NCBI GenBank assembly: GCA_963921425.1
Contig: OY992832.1
Location: 15,722,835-15,786,834 of the forward strand
Reading direction: 5' to 3'
From: Dryas octopetala
Lineage: Eukaryota; Streptophyta; Magnoliopsida; Rosales; Rosaceae
Length of the DNA: 64,000 bases
Shown here: positions 52,783-62,493 of the stretch, piece after piece
Layout of the letters: every line of letters begins with the position of its first letter
Position numbering within the stretch: position 1 is the first letter of the stretch
Program-made: the position numbers and the translations under genes
The notes under the pieces: generated by a model
The model's database searches: none
Told to the model about the DNA's origin: nothing
Seen by the model: only the letters and a program-made list of their open reading frames with translations

Positions 52783-53645
52783 TTGGGATTTTTCAGTAGG
52801 TGGAGGATGATACGGAATGGGAATCAGGTTCAGATCTTCCCTTTTCTATTAAACACTTACCTCACCTCATCCTGTGCCATTTTTATTGTTCTTGGATTTT
52901 TTAGCAACTCTGACATTGCCCAATCTACAGTTGTAGCTGATGTAGTGATGTCTCACTCCCAGCACCGAAAATGTCCTGAAAATGATTCAATTATAACTTT
53001 AGTATGATGGTTAAAAATTAATTTGCTTTATAAAACGTGCAATGAGTTCTAGAAAGCTTGTTATAAACTGAAAATATGATATGTGGATGATGTGCTTATA
53101 AATGGAAAACGTGCTTACTTTGCTAAAAAGTAAATCTTATAAAATGGAAGCCAGTTGTACACTCTACAATAGTCTGTCTACCCTATAGGTAACATATATG
53201 CAGATAAAAGCGGCAACAAAAGAAGCATTATTGGTTGAAGAACTTGGATTTAAGCAAGGTAGTGCTCATTTGCAGTCTGATAGAGTATTATTTATTAGCC
53301 AAGAATCAATTCTTTCATGCATTGGGTGAAAGCACATAGTAACCAATTGGTGCATCTTTCGTAACAGTTAAGGTTTTGTTTTTGGAACAAGAAATGAAAT
53401 TGGTTTGACTTATCAAAGCATGATATGAACAGACAGTGTATAGTTACCAAGATTACTGCTTTAATTATGTTTTGTAGTCAGGAAAAATCCAAGGCTACCG
53501 TCAGTCTCATGAAATTTTAAGAGAACATCTACTAGGTCTTCCTGATCTGCCTCACCCTCACCACATTTTGTTGTTGCCTAATCTTTCCTATGTTCTTTGA
53601 TGACGTTTTCCATTATCCTTCAGTCTCATTAAATGCATTGCTTCA
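52783..53645 (-). pseudogene. CYP71D-like cytochrome P450 remnant 3
   Basis: Only pieces remain: the last coding residues ([14 protein letters not shown], at 52783-52835) fused directly to the MAQDEV region of exon 2 (about 52845-52980), and part of exon 1 (KFHETDGS, 53450-53610). The whole ExxR-to-haem segment is deleted. Near 53617-53645 the sequence TCTCATTAAATGCATTGCTT matches an exon 1 segment but in the opposite orientation, so a small inversion occurred. The LTR of element B starts immediately after, at 53646. Confidence 0.8.
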
Positions 53646-54710
53646 TATTGATGCAAATTCTCGTAAGGTAGATGCAACAACTTAGATAAGCTGATCTGGC
53701 TGATCAGGTGTTTTGCTGGATGATGAAGTGGATGCTGGTTGAGATCTTCCTGTAGACAAAAACAAGATCAAAGGAGATGGACCGGTGTGGTACCAGCCAA
53801 ACACACTCCGATGATTAAATCAGTGGTGGTGTTTGATGGTGGATGAGGAAGAACAAAGGAAGAACTTGGGAGAATGGGAAGAACAAGGCAAATGTTCTGG
53901 GTTATTCTCAACAAGTTGGGTAGGCTCTTTTTTTGAACGGGAATGTAAGTGTTTTTGCGTGTATATTGATAGATTGCTAGATGCCTCATTTTGTGCATAT
54001 GTGGTGCCTTATATAGGCAAAGGAAGACTTAATGATTAAGTTACCTGCATGTGAATGAATGGTTGCCAGAGATCCACGCACCTGGTCAGGCCTAGTTGCA
54101 TGTTCAGCTGCTTGCTTCCTCAGCATTCAATGCTGCATTGAATGCCCCATTAAATGCAAAGTTGGAAGGTTCAGGCAGACTGCTCCAGTAGTCATGAATG
54201 CAAGCCTGATATTCTATCTGTCAGAAGATTGTGTCAGGTGCATTCAAGTGTGGCGGTTCGTCCCAGCGTGATCTTCCTGGGAATGGCGGCGGAGAGCCGA
54301 GCCGAGCCGATACGAACGCATGTTCTCATGCGAAGACACGAAATCCATGTGTGGTCGGATCGGATATGGGATTCCAGGCCGAGCCGGTCCCATAGATTGG
54401 GGTCTTCCCGAGCCCTAACTGGTCGACGCCAGAACTCGAAGGAGACCATCTCCTGTGCCGAGCCGAGCCGAACCGGGATGATTGTGGGGAGATGGACACT
54501 CGATCCCTTGGAAGATCATAGGTTCGGCTCGGACCGAACATGGTGGGCCCGGCGTGGAAACTCGGTCTGAGCTGGCAGAGGAAATGATGACCAGTGATGA
54601 TGTGGAGGTCAAAGTTTGACCACTGAGAGTCAACTCCGAGATGGATGTTGACCAGCCACGTGTCGAGCCGTGATTGGCTGTTCGGATTGATGTGGATTTT
54701 CCCACAAACA
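53646..54710 (-). repeat. 3' LTR of element B (1,065 bp)
   Basis: Read on the minus strand it begins TGTTTGTGGG (54710) and ends TTTGCATCAATA (53646), the last CA having mutated to TA. It matches the element A LTR (588-1653) throughout. A TATA box (CCTATATAAGG on the minus strand, 54017-54007) would drive transcription leftward into the P450 remnants. Confidence 0.92.
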
Positions 54711-54726
54711 GGAGTCCCCCAGCTTC
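54711..54726 (-). other. Polypurine tract of element B
   Basis: On the minus strand GAAGCTGGGGGACTCC ends right at the LTR. The same tract precedes the LTR of element A (572-587). The GGGGGACT core is the usual form in Tat-type elements and primes plus-strand DNA synthesis. Confidence 0.75.
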
Positions 54727-55016
54727 CGAGCCGAGCGGACAGTGGTGGATTGGAAGCTGAAGTGTAAGGACAATCCCAAAGATAGCATGTTGCTTGATCC
54801 GAGCCGAACCCTACGAGCCCACGTCCCCGAAGATCCGAACAGGTGTGACTTGTAATTGGTCAAAATATCTCAGGGACAGGTGAAGGGACGTTTGATTTCT
54901 GCATGGGGGAACGTAAGGGTCACCTCGTTATGGGTATTTTTGAATGCTTGACAGGTGTCAAGATCTGGCATGTGAAGCGCCAGAAATGAAGGGCTGAGAT
55001 CTGAGTTGCATGGGGT

Positions 55017-55024
55017 ATAAAAGT
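55017..55024 (+). promoter_or_regulatory. TATA box of the antisense gene in element B
   Basis: TATAAAAG lies 318 bp upstream of the ATG at 55342, pointing along the plus strand. It is followed by a pyrimidine-rich leader (55030-55120) and by a GTAAGT donor-like site (55223) that may start a leader intron. The same box is kept in element A (minus strand, 280-285). Confidence 0.6.
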
Positions 55025-55341
55025 GTTGGTTTTCTCTCTCTTCCCTCATTTTCATCTTCAGACCTTCTCTCCTTCCTCTGCGAAAACTCTCTCTCTCACC
55101 GTGAAATCTTCTCTCTCACCGTCGTTCGAGTGGTAGTCCGATCCCAACATCGACCGGGTACGGCGATAGGCGAGGTGATTCCGAGGGTGTTTGGGGCGGA
55201 GGGATTTGGCCGGACAAAACCAGTAAGTGATTCTGTCCACTTTTGAGTTTTTGTGTTTTTCGGGTTTTCTGGGTGTGTTCTTGAGAAAAAGAGCTTTTTG
55301 ATCCATAAAGTGAGAGAGAGAAAGTAGAAAAACTGTTAGTG

Positions 55342-57733
55342 ATGTCAGAGACTGACTCGAGTGGCCGGCTCGGCTCGGGAGAAGCCTTTGAAGGGGACAG
55401 TGAGGCCGAGATGAGCCGAAGCCCGTCGGCGGGTGAGGCCGAGCCGAGCCGAAGCCCACCTGCAGGTGAGGCGAGTTGGGACGGTTTGTCCGAAGAATTG
55501 GACGAGGCCGGCTCGGCATTGAATCGCAATCCAGGTGGAGAGCGCCGAGCTCGAGGGGATCAGGAAAACCCTGAGATATTGAGTTCCGACTGGGAACAAG
55601 GGACGGCCGAAGGAGGTGACGAAGAGCCTCTCGAAGTCGAGCCGATCGCCACCATTCCGAGCAGACTCACCTCAGGCTCGGATGAAAGGGACAGGGGGCA
55701 CGAGGCGTCGACCTCGGCTCAGGGGGTGACGGGAAGTCCGATCGACCCGGACTTCTACGAGGAACTGGCGTGGAAGGCCGATCAGATCCCCAACGAGATG
55801 ACCGAGTACCATCTCAGGGACTTGAGGAATAGATACTCAGTCCCCGACTCCGTGTTGATGAGGTTGCCGACCGAGGGGGAGAAGCCGAGCCGACCCCCGA
55901 TAGGATGGGTGACCATGTACCCGGAGATGTTTGAGAATGGGGTTCGGCTTCCCCTGCACACCTTCCTGCAGGACTGGCTTGCGACGATCGGCGCGGCGCC
56001 GCACCAACTGAATCCAAATGTATACAGGATCATCCTGTCTATGCATATCTTGTGGCACAAAGTGCACAAGTGTGTGCCACACAAGGACATCCTGTTCTGC
56101 AATTACGCGCTGAGGTCGAAGTAGAGCGAGCTCGGGTTCTACAACCTTCAGGCGTACTCGGGGCCACTCTTCGGTGGGAATCCCTCTTCCCAGAAGACAT
56201 GGAAGAAAAGATACTTCTTTGTTTCTGGGGATTGGGAGTTCGCCGATCCGAACAGAATCACTTCGGCTCGGGTTCCCAGAGCCTTTAGGATTCCAGGTGG
56301 GCATTGGGAGTTTGGGGGCCGATCCGAGGACGATTTGCTTACGTCTTGTAATAATTGCATTTTCTCTTTGTCTAACTCTTTTTGGCTTCGTCTTTGCAGT
56401 CAACTGGGGCAAGTATAAACTCCGAGGTGAGCTCAAGGACCAGATCGCCGCGATCAGGGACTCACCAGCAGAGTACTTGTCGACCAAGTTTCTGCTCGGG
56501 GAAACCCAGATCAGACTGAGCGGGATCTCCTGGTTTGTACCCAGGTGGAATCCTAGGGCCGAAAGGGGAATGGCACCCACCGAACTGGAGGCTCGCCTGA
56601 GGAGGAAGGCTGCTCGGAGCGTTCAGAGGAGGGCCGCGGGGCGGGTCCCTGCCGAGCCGGTCCAGGCTCCTGCCCCAGCGGCAGCTCAGCCTAGATCTCC
56701 TGCGCCGAGACCGACTCGGCAGGCAGAGAAGAGGAAAGCTCCCCAGGCCGAGGCCCCGGTGGAGAAGAGAGCTCGGGCCGAGCCCAGTGGTTCTGGTGCC
56801 GAGGCGTCCGGATCGGCGCCCCTGAAGGCGGTGGAGGTAGACCCTTGCCTCGAGCCGTTTGTCACGGGCTTTAAGCGTGTGATGACGCCGAAGGCGCTGG
56901 AGGGGCTGTGGACCGGTCATGGCGAGCCGGGCTTCAGCCACCAGGCTCTGATCACATCCCGCCAGGCTATGATGGTAAGTCTTTTTTACTTCGGATTTTG
57001 TCTATCCGCTCGGTTCGGATTAGTAACAGATATGTTTCTCTTGCAGCTCGCCATGAGGCAGTTTGAAGCTGCCAAGGCCGCCGTCGATGCCGAGGCGAAA
57101 CTGGAGAGGTTTCGGGCACGAATCCTGGAGCTAAAAGAGAAACTGGCCGAGGCCGAGCGGACGGTCAATGCCGAGCGCGAACGGTCGGAGGGTCTGCAGT
57201 CCAGGCTGGCCAGGAAGGAGGAGGAGGTCGCTCGGCTCGGCAAAGAGCTTGCATCCTCGGAGCAAAATATGGCTGACTTGAGGCACTATGTCGGCGATCT
57301 CCAGCGAGACGTCGAGGCTGCCGAACGGAGGGTCGAAAATGCCGAACTCCGACGTCGAGCTGAAGTGCCGAGCGCCCAGGCACTGGCTGATGCCCATTTT
57401 GATGGGTATCAGGAGCTCTTGGAGGCGATCAAATCGAAGAGGCCGGACTGGGATGTCTCATTCCTTGGCGAGTCCGATGATGAGGAAGACACTCAGGGGA
57501 GTCAACAGGATGGGCTTCCTCCTCCCGTTCGCCAAGTCCGCGCTGAAGCTGAGCCGACTCCGGAGGACCCTCCGCTGCCTACATACGAGCCGACCCCGAT
57601 CCCCCCAGTCCCCGAATCCGATCCCAATGCTGAGATGCAGATCGGCGGGGTTGAGGTGGTGCAGCTCGGCGAGGAGACGCCCGAGGAGTCCATCGAGCCG
57701 ATCCAGGAGGGGCCTGCCGAGCGATCTGCATGA
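55342..57733 (+). pseudogene. Spliced antisense gene of element B (Transposase_28-like), one amber stop
   Basis: Three exons on the strand opposite to gag-pol join in phase: 55342-56296, 56400-56974 and 57047-57733, for 739 codons. Introns are GT-AG with TTTGCAG and CTTGCAG acceptors. The first half has an acidic leader and then a domain resembling the plant family annotated as putative gypsy-type transposon (PF04195): RLPLHTFLQDWLATIGAAPH (near residue 200) and KKRYFFVSGDWEF (near 285). The middle is basic and Pro/Ala-rich. The end is a long coiled coil (about 560-660) and an acidic Pro-rich tail. A TAG at 56122-56124 interrupts exon 1, so this copy is probably dead. No function is established for such proteins. 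Confidence 0.72.
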
Positions 57734-57899
57734 TTGCTTATTTTGTTTAATTGGAATGTTATGTTTTTATTTTTCTCCCCGAGCCGAGGTGTGGCTCGGG
57801 TTTGACTAATTTTGGAACAGATTGTATTTGGATTTATCTTGTTTAATTTTATCAGTATTTTCTTTTTATGATACAAGTTGCTGTCAGTTCGGCTCGGAA

Positions 57900-58260
57900 A
57901 TTAAGCTAAAAGACAAAACTAATAACACATGGACAAGAAAATGATAAAAGTGAAAGACATAATAAAAACCAAGGCATTTTGAGATCGGCTCGGCATGCCG
58001 ATCGCAATGAAAATGAATGGTAATGATAAATTAGAACTTGTCTTCGGATCAGCTTGATAAGCATAACCAAGATAAGTAAAAATTTAAAAAACCAGTCACC
58101 TCGGACGGGCTCGGCATACCCATTGAGATATTTAGGAATGCAGTTTTTTGAGAAAAATATTCAAACCTACTTTCAGATCGGCTCGGCATGCACGATGAAA
58201 GTTTCGATTGGAGTGTATATTTTTCTTTTAGAAATATCCTGTTGAACGTTAGGACTGTAG
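57900..58260. repeat. Loose repeats of GATCGGCTCGGCATGC
   Basis: Between the antisense gene and the 71-bp array the words ATCGGCTCGGCATGC or close variants occur near 57983, 58104 and 58177 in AT-rich DNA. This looks like an older, eroded tandem array with a longer unit. Confidence 0.45.
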
Positions 58261-58281
58261 GAAGTCACTTCGGCTCAGACA

Positions 58282-58625
58282 GGGATTTTTATAGACCTGA
58301 TAAGTCTGTACCATGCCGAGCATTGGGCCGAAAGTGGCGCGCTAGCTCGGCACGGGAGTTTATAGACCTGATGAGTCTGTAATATGCCGAGCATCGGGCC
58401 AGAAATGGCGCGCCAGCTCGACACATGAGTTTATAGACCTGATGAGTCTGTAATATGCCGAGCATCGGGCCGGAAATGGCGCGCCAGCTCGACACATGAG
58501 TTTATAGACCTGATGAGTCTGTAATATGCCGAGCATCGGGCCGGAAATGGCGCGCCCGCTCGACACATGAGTTTGTAATGCACCGAGCGTCGGGCCGAAA
58601 ATGGCACTTCGGCTCAGCACATGGG
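58282..58625. repeat. 71-bp tandem repeat array in element B
   Basis: The landmark TATAGACCTG recurs at 58290, 58361, 58432 and 58503, an exact 71-bp period. A fifth, shortened unit starts near 58570. Each unit also carries GCCGAGCATCGGGCC and a GGCGCGC word. Units 2-4 are almost identical and unit 1 is diverged. Open frames here on the minus strand repeat with the array and are not genes. Tandem arrays at this position are known in Tat elements and can seed satellite DNA. Confidence 0.95.
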
Positions 58626-58803
58626 TTTACTATTTTTTTTGAAGAAAACACTTAGATCTTTCCTCTTTGTTGGAAGTGTATAGGAGTAGAGTCCCCAGTG
58701 TTTGCTTCGAAAAATAAGAAGAAAAAATGAGTAGAAATGTGTTCATCTTTTCATTGATTGGAATGGGTGTTAGGTCGGACAGTCCCCGATCCTAACTACA
58801 TTT

Positions 58804-61800
58804 TTACTGGTAATAAGTCTTCAAGTGTTCAGCGTTCCAGCTATGCTTGAGAGGCTTACCGGCCAGAGTGGCCAAGTTGTAAGTGCCGGGCTTGACTATG
58901 CCCGTGATTCTATATGGTCTGGTCCAGTTCGGATCGAATGAGCTCTCCTTGATGGCAAGGGGATTCTTTTTCATGACGAGATTGCCCAATCCGAAGCTTC
59001 TGGGTCTGACCCTTTGATTGTAGTATTTGGCTACCCTCTGTTGGTAAGCGGCTCGGCAGAGGTTGGCATCGGTTCGCCTCTCCTCGATCATGTCTAGGCC
59101 GAGCCGAAGTCCGGTGTCATTGGTCTCGGGATTGTACGTGCCGGTCCGGAATGAAGGAGTCCCCATTTCGACCGAGACGACAGCGTCAGTTCCGAACGCC
59201 AATGCATAGGGTGTTTCCTTCGTGGAGTTGCGATAGGAAGTTCGGTAGGACCAAAGCACCTCTGGCAGGAGTTCAGGCCAATTTCCCTTAGCATTATCTA
59301 GTTTAATCTTGAGGGTCTTCTTGATGATCTTGTTGATGGCCTCGACCTGTCCGTTCGACTGCGGATGGTAAGGCGCGGTGAAGCGCAAATTGATGTTCAG
59401 ACGTGAACAAAAACTCCTGAATTTCTTGCAGTCGAACTGCTTGCCATTGTCCGCAATGATGGTGTGCGGCATGCCGAACCGGCAAATGATGTTCTTCCAG
59501 ACGAAGGTCTCCATCCGTTCGGCTGTGGTTGTGGCTAGGGGCTCGGCCTCGGCCCATTTGGTGAAGTAGTCGACTGCTACCACCGCCATGGTGACTTGTC
59601 CTTTCGCCTTCGGCATAGGGCCGATCAGATCGAGTCCCCACTGCGCGAACGGCCAGGGGCTGGATATGGAGGTCAGCAACTGGGGAGGTTGATGGGGAAC
59701 CGCGGCAAATTGCTGGCACTTGATACAAGCGCGAGACAGATGATCTGCGTCCTTGTTCAGTGTTGGCCAGAAATAACCCTGTCTGATCGTCTTGTAGGCG
59801 AGGGCTCTTCCTCCAGAGTGGTTTCCGCATATCCCCTCGTGGATTTCTCTCAGCACATCCTGACCTTCTTGGGGAGTGACACACCGCAAGTAAGGCAGGG
59901 AGAAACTCCTCTTGTAGAGCTGACCATCGATCATGCTGAACCGAGCCGACCTTGTTTTGATGAGGCGTGCCTTGTCCCTCTCTGGGGGGAGGATTCCGGA
60001 GACCAAGTAGGTGATGATCGGCGTCGTCCAGTTCGGCTCGGCCTCGGTCTGTATGACAGTGACCTCGTTTTCGGTGGTGCTAGGTCTGTCCAGGATTTCA
60101 ATTGGAACGTGCCTAGCGGATTCGGTGTCCGTGGCCGAAGCCAGACGTGCCAAGGCATCGGCTCTGCAGTTCTCTGCCCTCGGGATTTGGGATATTCTGT
60201 ATTCGTGGAAGTTCCCAAGTAGCAGACGAGTCTTCTCGAGGTAAGCAGTCATGCTAGGCTCTCGAGTCTCGTACTCTCCCAAAATCTGATTGACGATTAG
60301 CTGGGAGTCGCTGAAGATGTTTAGTTTGGTCGCGCCGAGCTCCTTTGCCAATCTGAGCCCGGCGATGAGTGCCTCATACTCTGCTTCATTGTTGGATGCT
60401 TGAAATCTGAAGCGAAGAGCATACTCCATCACAACTTGTTCTGGGGAGATCAGAACAAGCCCGGCTCCGCTTCCCATGGCGTTGGAAGATCCGTCCACAT
60501 AGAGGGTCCAGGTGAGGAGGTCAACCTGGCCGCGTTCGCCGATTCTGTTCGGATCGGCTGCTGCTGGCATAGCGTCGGCACGCGGTGGATCTTCCGTCGA
60601 GGTGGTCGACTCACAGATGAAGTCCGACATGGCCTGACCTTTGATGGCTGTCCTGGGACGGTAGATGATGTCAAACTCGCCGAGCTCGATTGACCACTTG
60701 ATGAGCCGACCCGAAGTCTCTGGTTTTGCCAGGATTTGTCTGAGCGGCTGGTCCGTCAAGACAACGATGGAATGAGCCTGGAAGTAGGGCCTCAATTTCC
60801 GAGCCGAGCTAACCAGGGCGAGAGCCATCTTCTCGAATTTTGGATACCTGGTCTCGGCATCGGCGAGGGCTCGGCTCGTATAGAAGACGGGGTGTTGTAC
60901 ACCGCCGATCTCTCTCACTAGAACTGAGCTAAGAGCCGAGTCAGAGACAGAGAGGTAGAGGAAAAGTTCTTCACCTTCCTCTGGTTTGGATAAGATGGGA
61001 GGTTCCCCCATGTGCCTTTTCAGATCTTGAAAGGCCTGCTCGCATTGGGGGGTCCATTCTATGCTCTTCCCTGCTCCCCTTAAGGCTTTGAAGAAAGGGA
61101 GGCACCGGTCGGTGGATTTTGAGATGAACCGGTTCAGGGCGGCGACTCTTCCAGTCAGACTCTGGATTTCCTTGCGTGTCCTTGGGGACTTCATGTTGAT
61201 CAAGGCTTGGATTTTCTCTGGGTTGGCCTCAATCCCCCGTTGGCTGACCAGGTAGCCAAGGAACTTGCCGGACCGAACCCCAAAGACACATTTGGCTGGG
61301 TTCAGCCGCATCTGATATTCTTTTAGGACTCCGAACATGTCTGAGAGGTCCTTGACGTGATCATCCGCCCTGATGCTTTTGACCAGCATGTCATCCACGT
61401 AAACCTCTACGGATTTGCCGATGGAAGATCTGAACATGTGGTTGACCAGCCTTTGGTAAGTGGCTCCGGCGTTCTTGAGGCCGAAGGGCATGACCTTGTA
61501 ACAGTACATGCCGCGATCCGTTATGAAAGATGTGCCTTCCTGGTCGGACTTGTGCATCAGGATCTGGTTGTATCCAGAGTAGGCGTCCATGAAGCTGAGG
61601 AGCTGATGTCCTGCTGTTGCATCGATGAGCTGATCTATTCTGGGCAAGGGAAAGCTATCCTTGGGACAAGCCCTGTTCAGATCGGTGAAGTCCACGCACA
61701 TCCTCCACTTCCCATTGTTCTTTTTCACCATGACCACGTTGGCAAGCCAGTCGGGGTAGTTGACCTCCCGGATGAACCCGTTGTTTTGCAACTTGGTTAC

Positions 61801-62493
61801 CTCTTCAGCCATGGCGGCGTATCGGACCGGATCGTATGACCTCCTCTTCTGACGGACCGGTTTGCATCCTGGGTCAGTGTTCAGCCTGTGGGTGATCACG
61901 TCGGACGATATGCCTGGCATGTCATCGTAAGACCAGGCGAACACTTCCGCGTTGGCACGGAGGAAGTCAATTATGGCGGAGCGTTGCTCGGGGCTGATCT
62001 GAGTCCCCACTCGGACGAGCCGATCCGGTGTCTCGGCCGAGATCGGCACTTCCTCCCAAGCCTCGGCGGGAAGGGGCCGAGAATCTGAGCTCGGCTCGGA
62101 AGTGAAGTCGAATGTCTCCGCCCTCGGCCACCTGCCCGAATCGGCGATGGAGTCAAGTTCCTGCGAGTTCGGCAGCTGACCCTTCTGCTTGATCGAAGCG
62201 GCGTAGCATGACCGAGCCGAGCACTGGTCTCCCTGAATGACGATGCAGTCGTCGCCCACCGGACATTTGATGAGGAGGTTGGCGTAATGGACGATGCAGT
62301 CAAGGTCGACCAGAGCCGGTCTGCCCAGAATGATGTTGTAGGCTGACGGCCGCTTGACGACAATGAAGTACGTCATGCAGGTCTTCTTGATCGGCCCCTT
62401 CCCGAGCGAAAGGGGAAGGTAGATGTGTCCGAGGGGCTGAACCACTTCTCCCCCGAACCCGACCAAGGCAGGTGTATCGGTCTCCAGCTTGTC
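58804..62493 (-). CDS. Pol polyprotein of element B (PR C-term, RT, 2x RNase H, integrase)
   Basis: Open for 1,229 codons from the amber codon at 62496-62494. Residue numbers count from 62466. Protease C-terminal half (1-75, with IILGRPAL). Reverse transcriptase (about 200-400) with MPFGLKNAGATYQ and catalytic YVDD (near 355). First RNase H (about 480-610). Second, archaeal-like RNase H (about 655-790) starting LYVDGSSNAMGSGAG with EAEYEAL and SDSQLIVNQI. Integrase with HHCC finger (HEGICGNHSGG..CIKC) and the DDE core containing GLDLIGPMP, IIADNG and NGQVEAINK. The end holds a GPYRI-like motif in the form TRPYRITGIV. It makes cDNA and inserts it. No ATG starts this frame, so expression must come through gag. 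No break is visible inside. Confidence 0.92.
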   Translation of the reverse strand, partial: DKLETDTPALVGFGGEVVQPLGHIYLPLSLGKGPIKKTCMTYFIVVKRPSAYNIILGRPALVDLDCIVHYANLLIKCPVGDDCIVIQGDQCSARSCYAASIKQKGQLPNSQELDSIADSGRWPRAETFDFTSEPSSDSRPLPAEAWEEVPISAETPDRLVRVGTQISPEQRSAIIDFLRANAEVFAWSYDDMPGISSDVITHRLNTDPGCKPVRQKRRSYDPVRYAAMAEEVTKLQNNGFIREVNYPDWLANVVMVKKNNGKWRMCVDFTDLNRACPKDSFPLPRIDQLIDATAGHQLLSFMDAYSGYNQILMHKSDQEGTSFITDRGMYCYKVMPFGLKNAGATYQRLVNHMFRSSIGKSVEVYVDDMLVKSIRADDHVKDLSDMFGVLKEYQMRLNPAKCVFGVRSGKFLGYLVSQRGIEANPEKIQALINMKSPRTRKEIQSLTGRVAALNRFISKSTDRCLPFFKALRGAGKSIEWTPQCEQAFQDLKRHMGEPPILSKPEEGEELFLYLSVSDSALSSVLVREIGGVQHPVFYTSRALADAETRYPKFEKMALALVSSARKLRPYFQAHSIVVLTDQPLRQILAKPETSGRLIKWSIELGEFDIIYRPRTAIKGQAMSDFICESTTSTEDPPRADAMPAAADPNRIGERGQVDLLTWTLYVDGSSNAMGSGAGLVLISPEQVVMEYALRFRFQASNNEAEYEALIAGLRLAKELGATKLNIFSDSQLIVNQILGEYETREPSMTAYLEKTRLLLGNFHEYRISQIPRAENCRADALARLASATDTESARHVPIEILDRPSTTENEVTVIQTEAEPNWTTPIITYLVSGILPPERDKARLIKTRSARFSMIDGQLYKRSFSLPYLRCVTPQEGQDVLREIHEGICGNHSGGRALAYKTIRQGYFWPTLNKDADHLSRACIKCQQFAAVPHQPPQLLTSISSPWPFAQWGLDLIGPMPKAKGQVTMAVVAVDYFTKWAEAEPLATTTAERMETFVWKNIICRFGMPHTIIADNGKQFDCKKFRSFCSRLNINLRFTAPYHPQSNGQVEAINKIIKKTLKIKLDNAKGNWPELLPEVLWSYRTSYRNSTKETPYALAFGTDAVVSVEMGTPSFRTGTYNPETNDTGLRLGLDMIEERRTDANLCRAAYQQRVAKYYNQRVRPRSFGLGNLVMKKNPLAIKESSFDPNWTRPYRITGIVKPGTYNLATLAGKPLKHSWNAEHLKTYYQ

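Noticed and set aside
55116..55529. Minus-strand frames around the start of the antisense gene
   Set aside because: They are shadows of exon 1 and leader sequence, rich in repeats of the CGGCTCGG word.
58289..58620. Repetitive small proteins on the minus strand
   Set aside because: Their residues repeat with the 71-bp DNA unit and no start or domain supports them.
58282..58625. CRISPR-like array of regularly spaced repeats
   Set aside because: The repeats are head-to-tail with no unique spacers, in a plant retrotransposon. It is a tandem repeat.
59596..60222. 208-codon plus-strand frame across pol
   Set aside because: It is antisense to the conserved RNase H and integrase frame and has no motif of its own.
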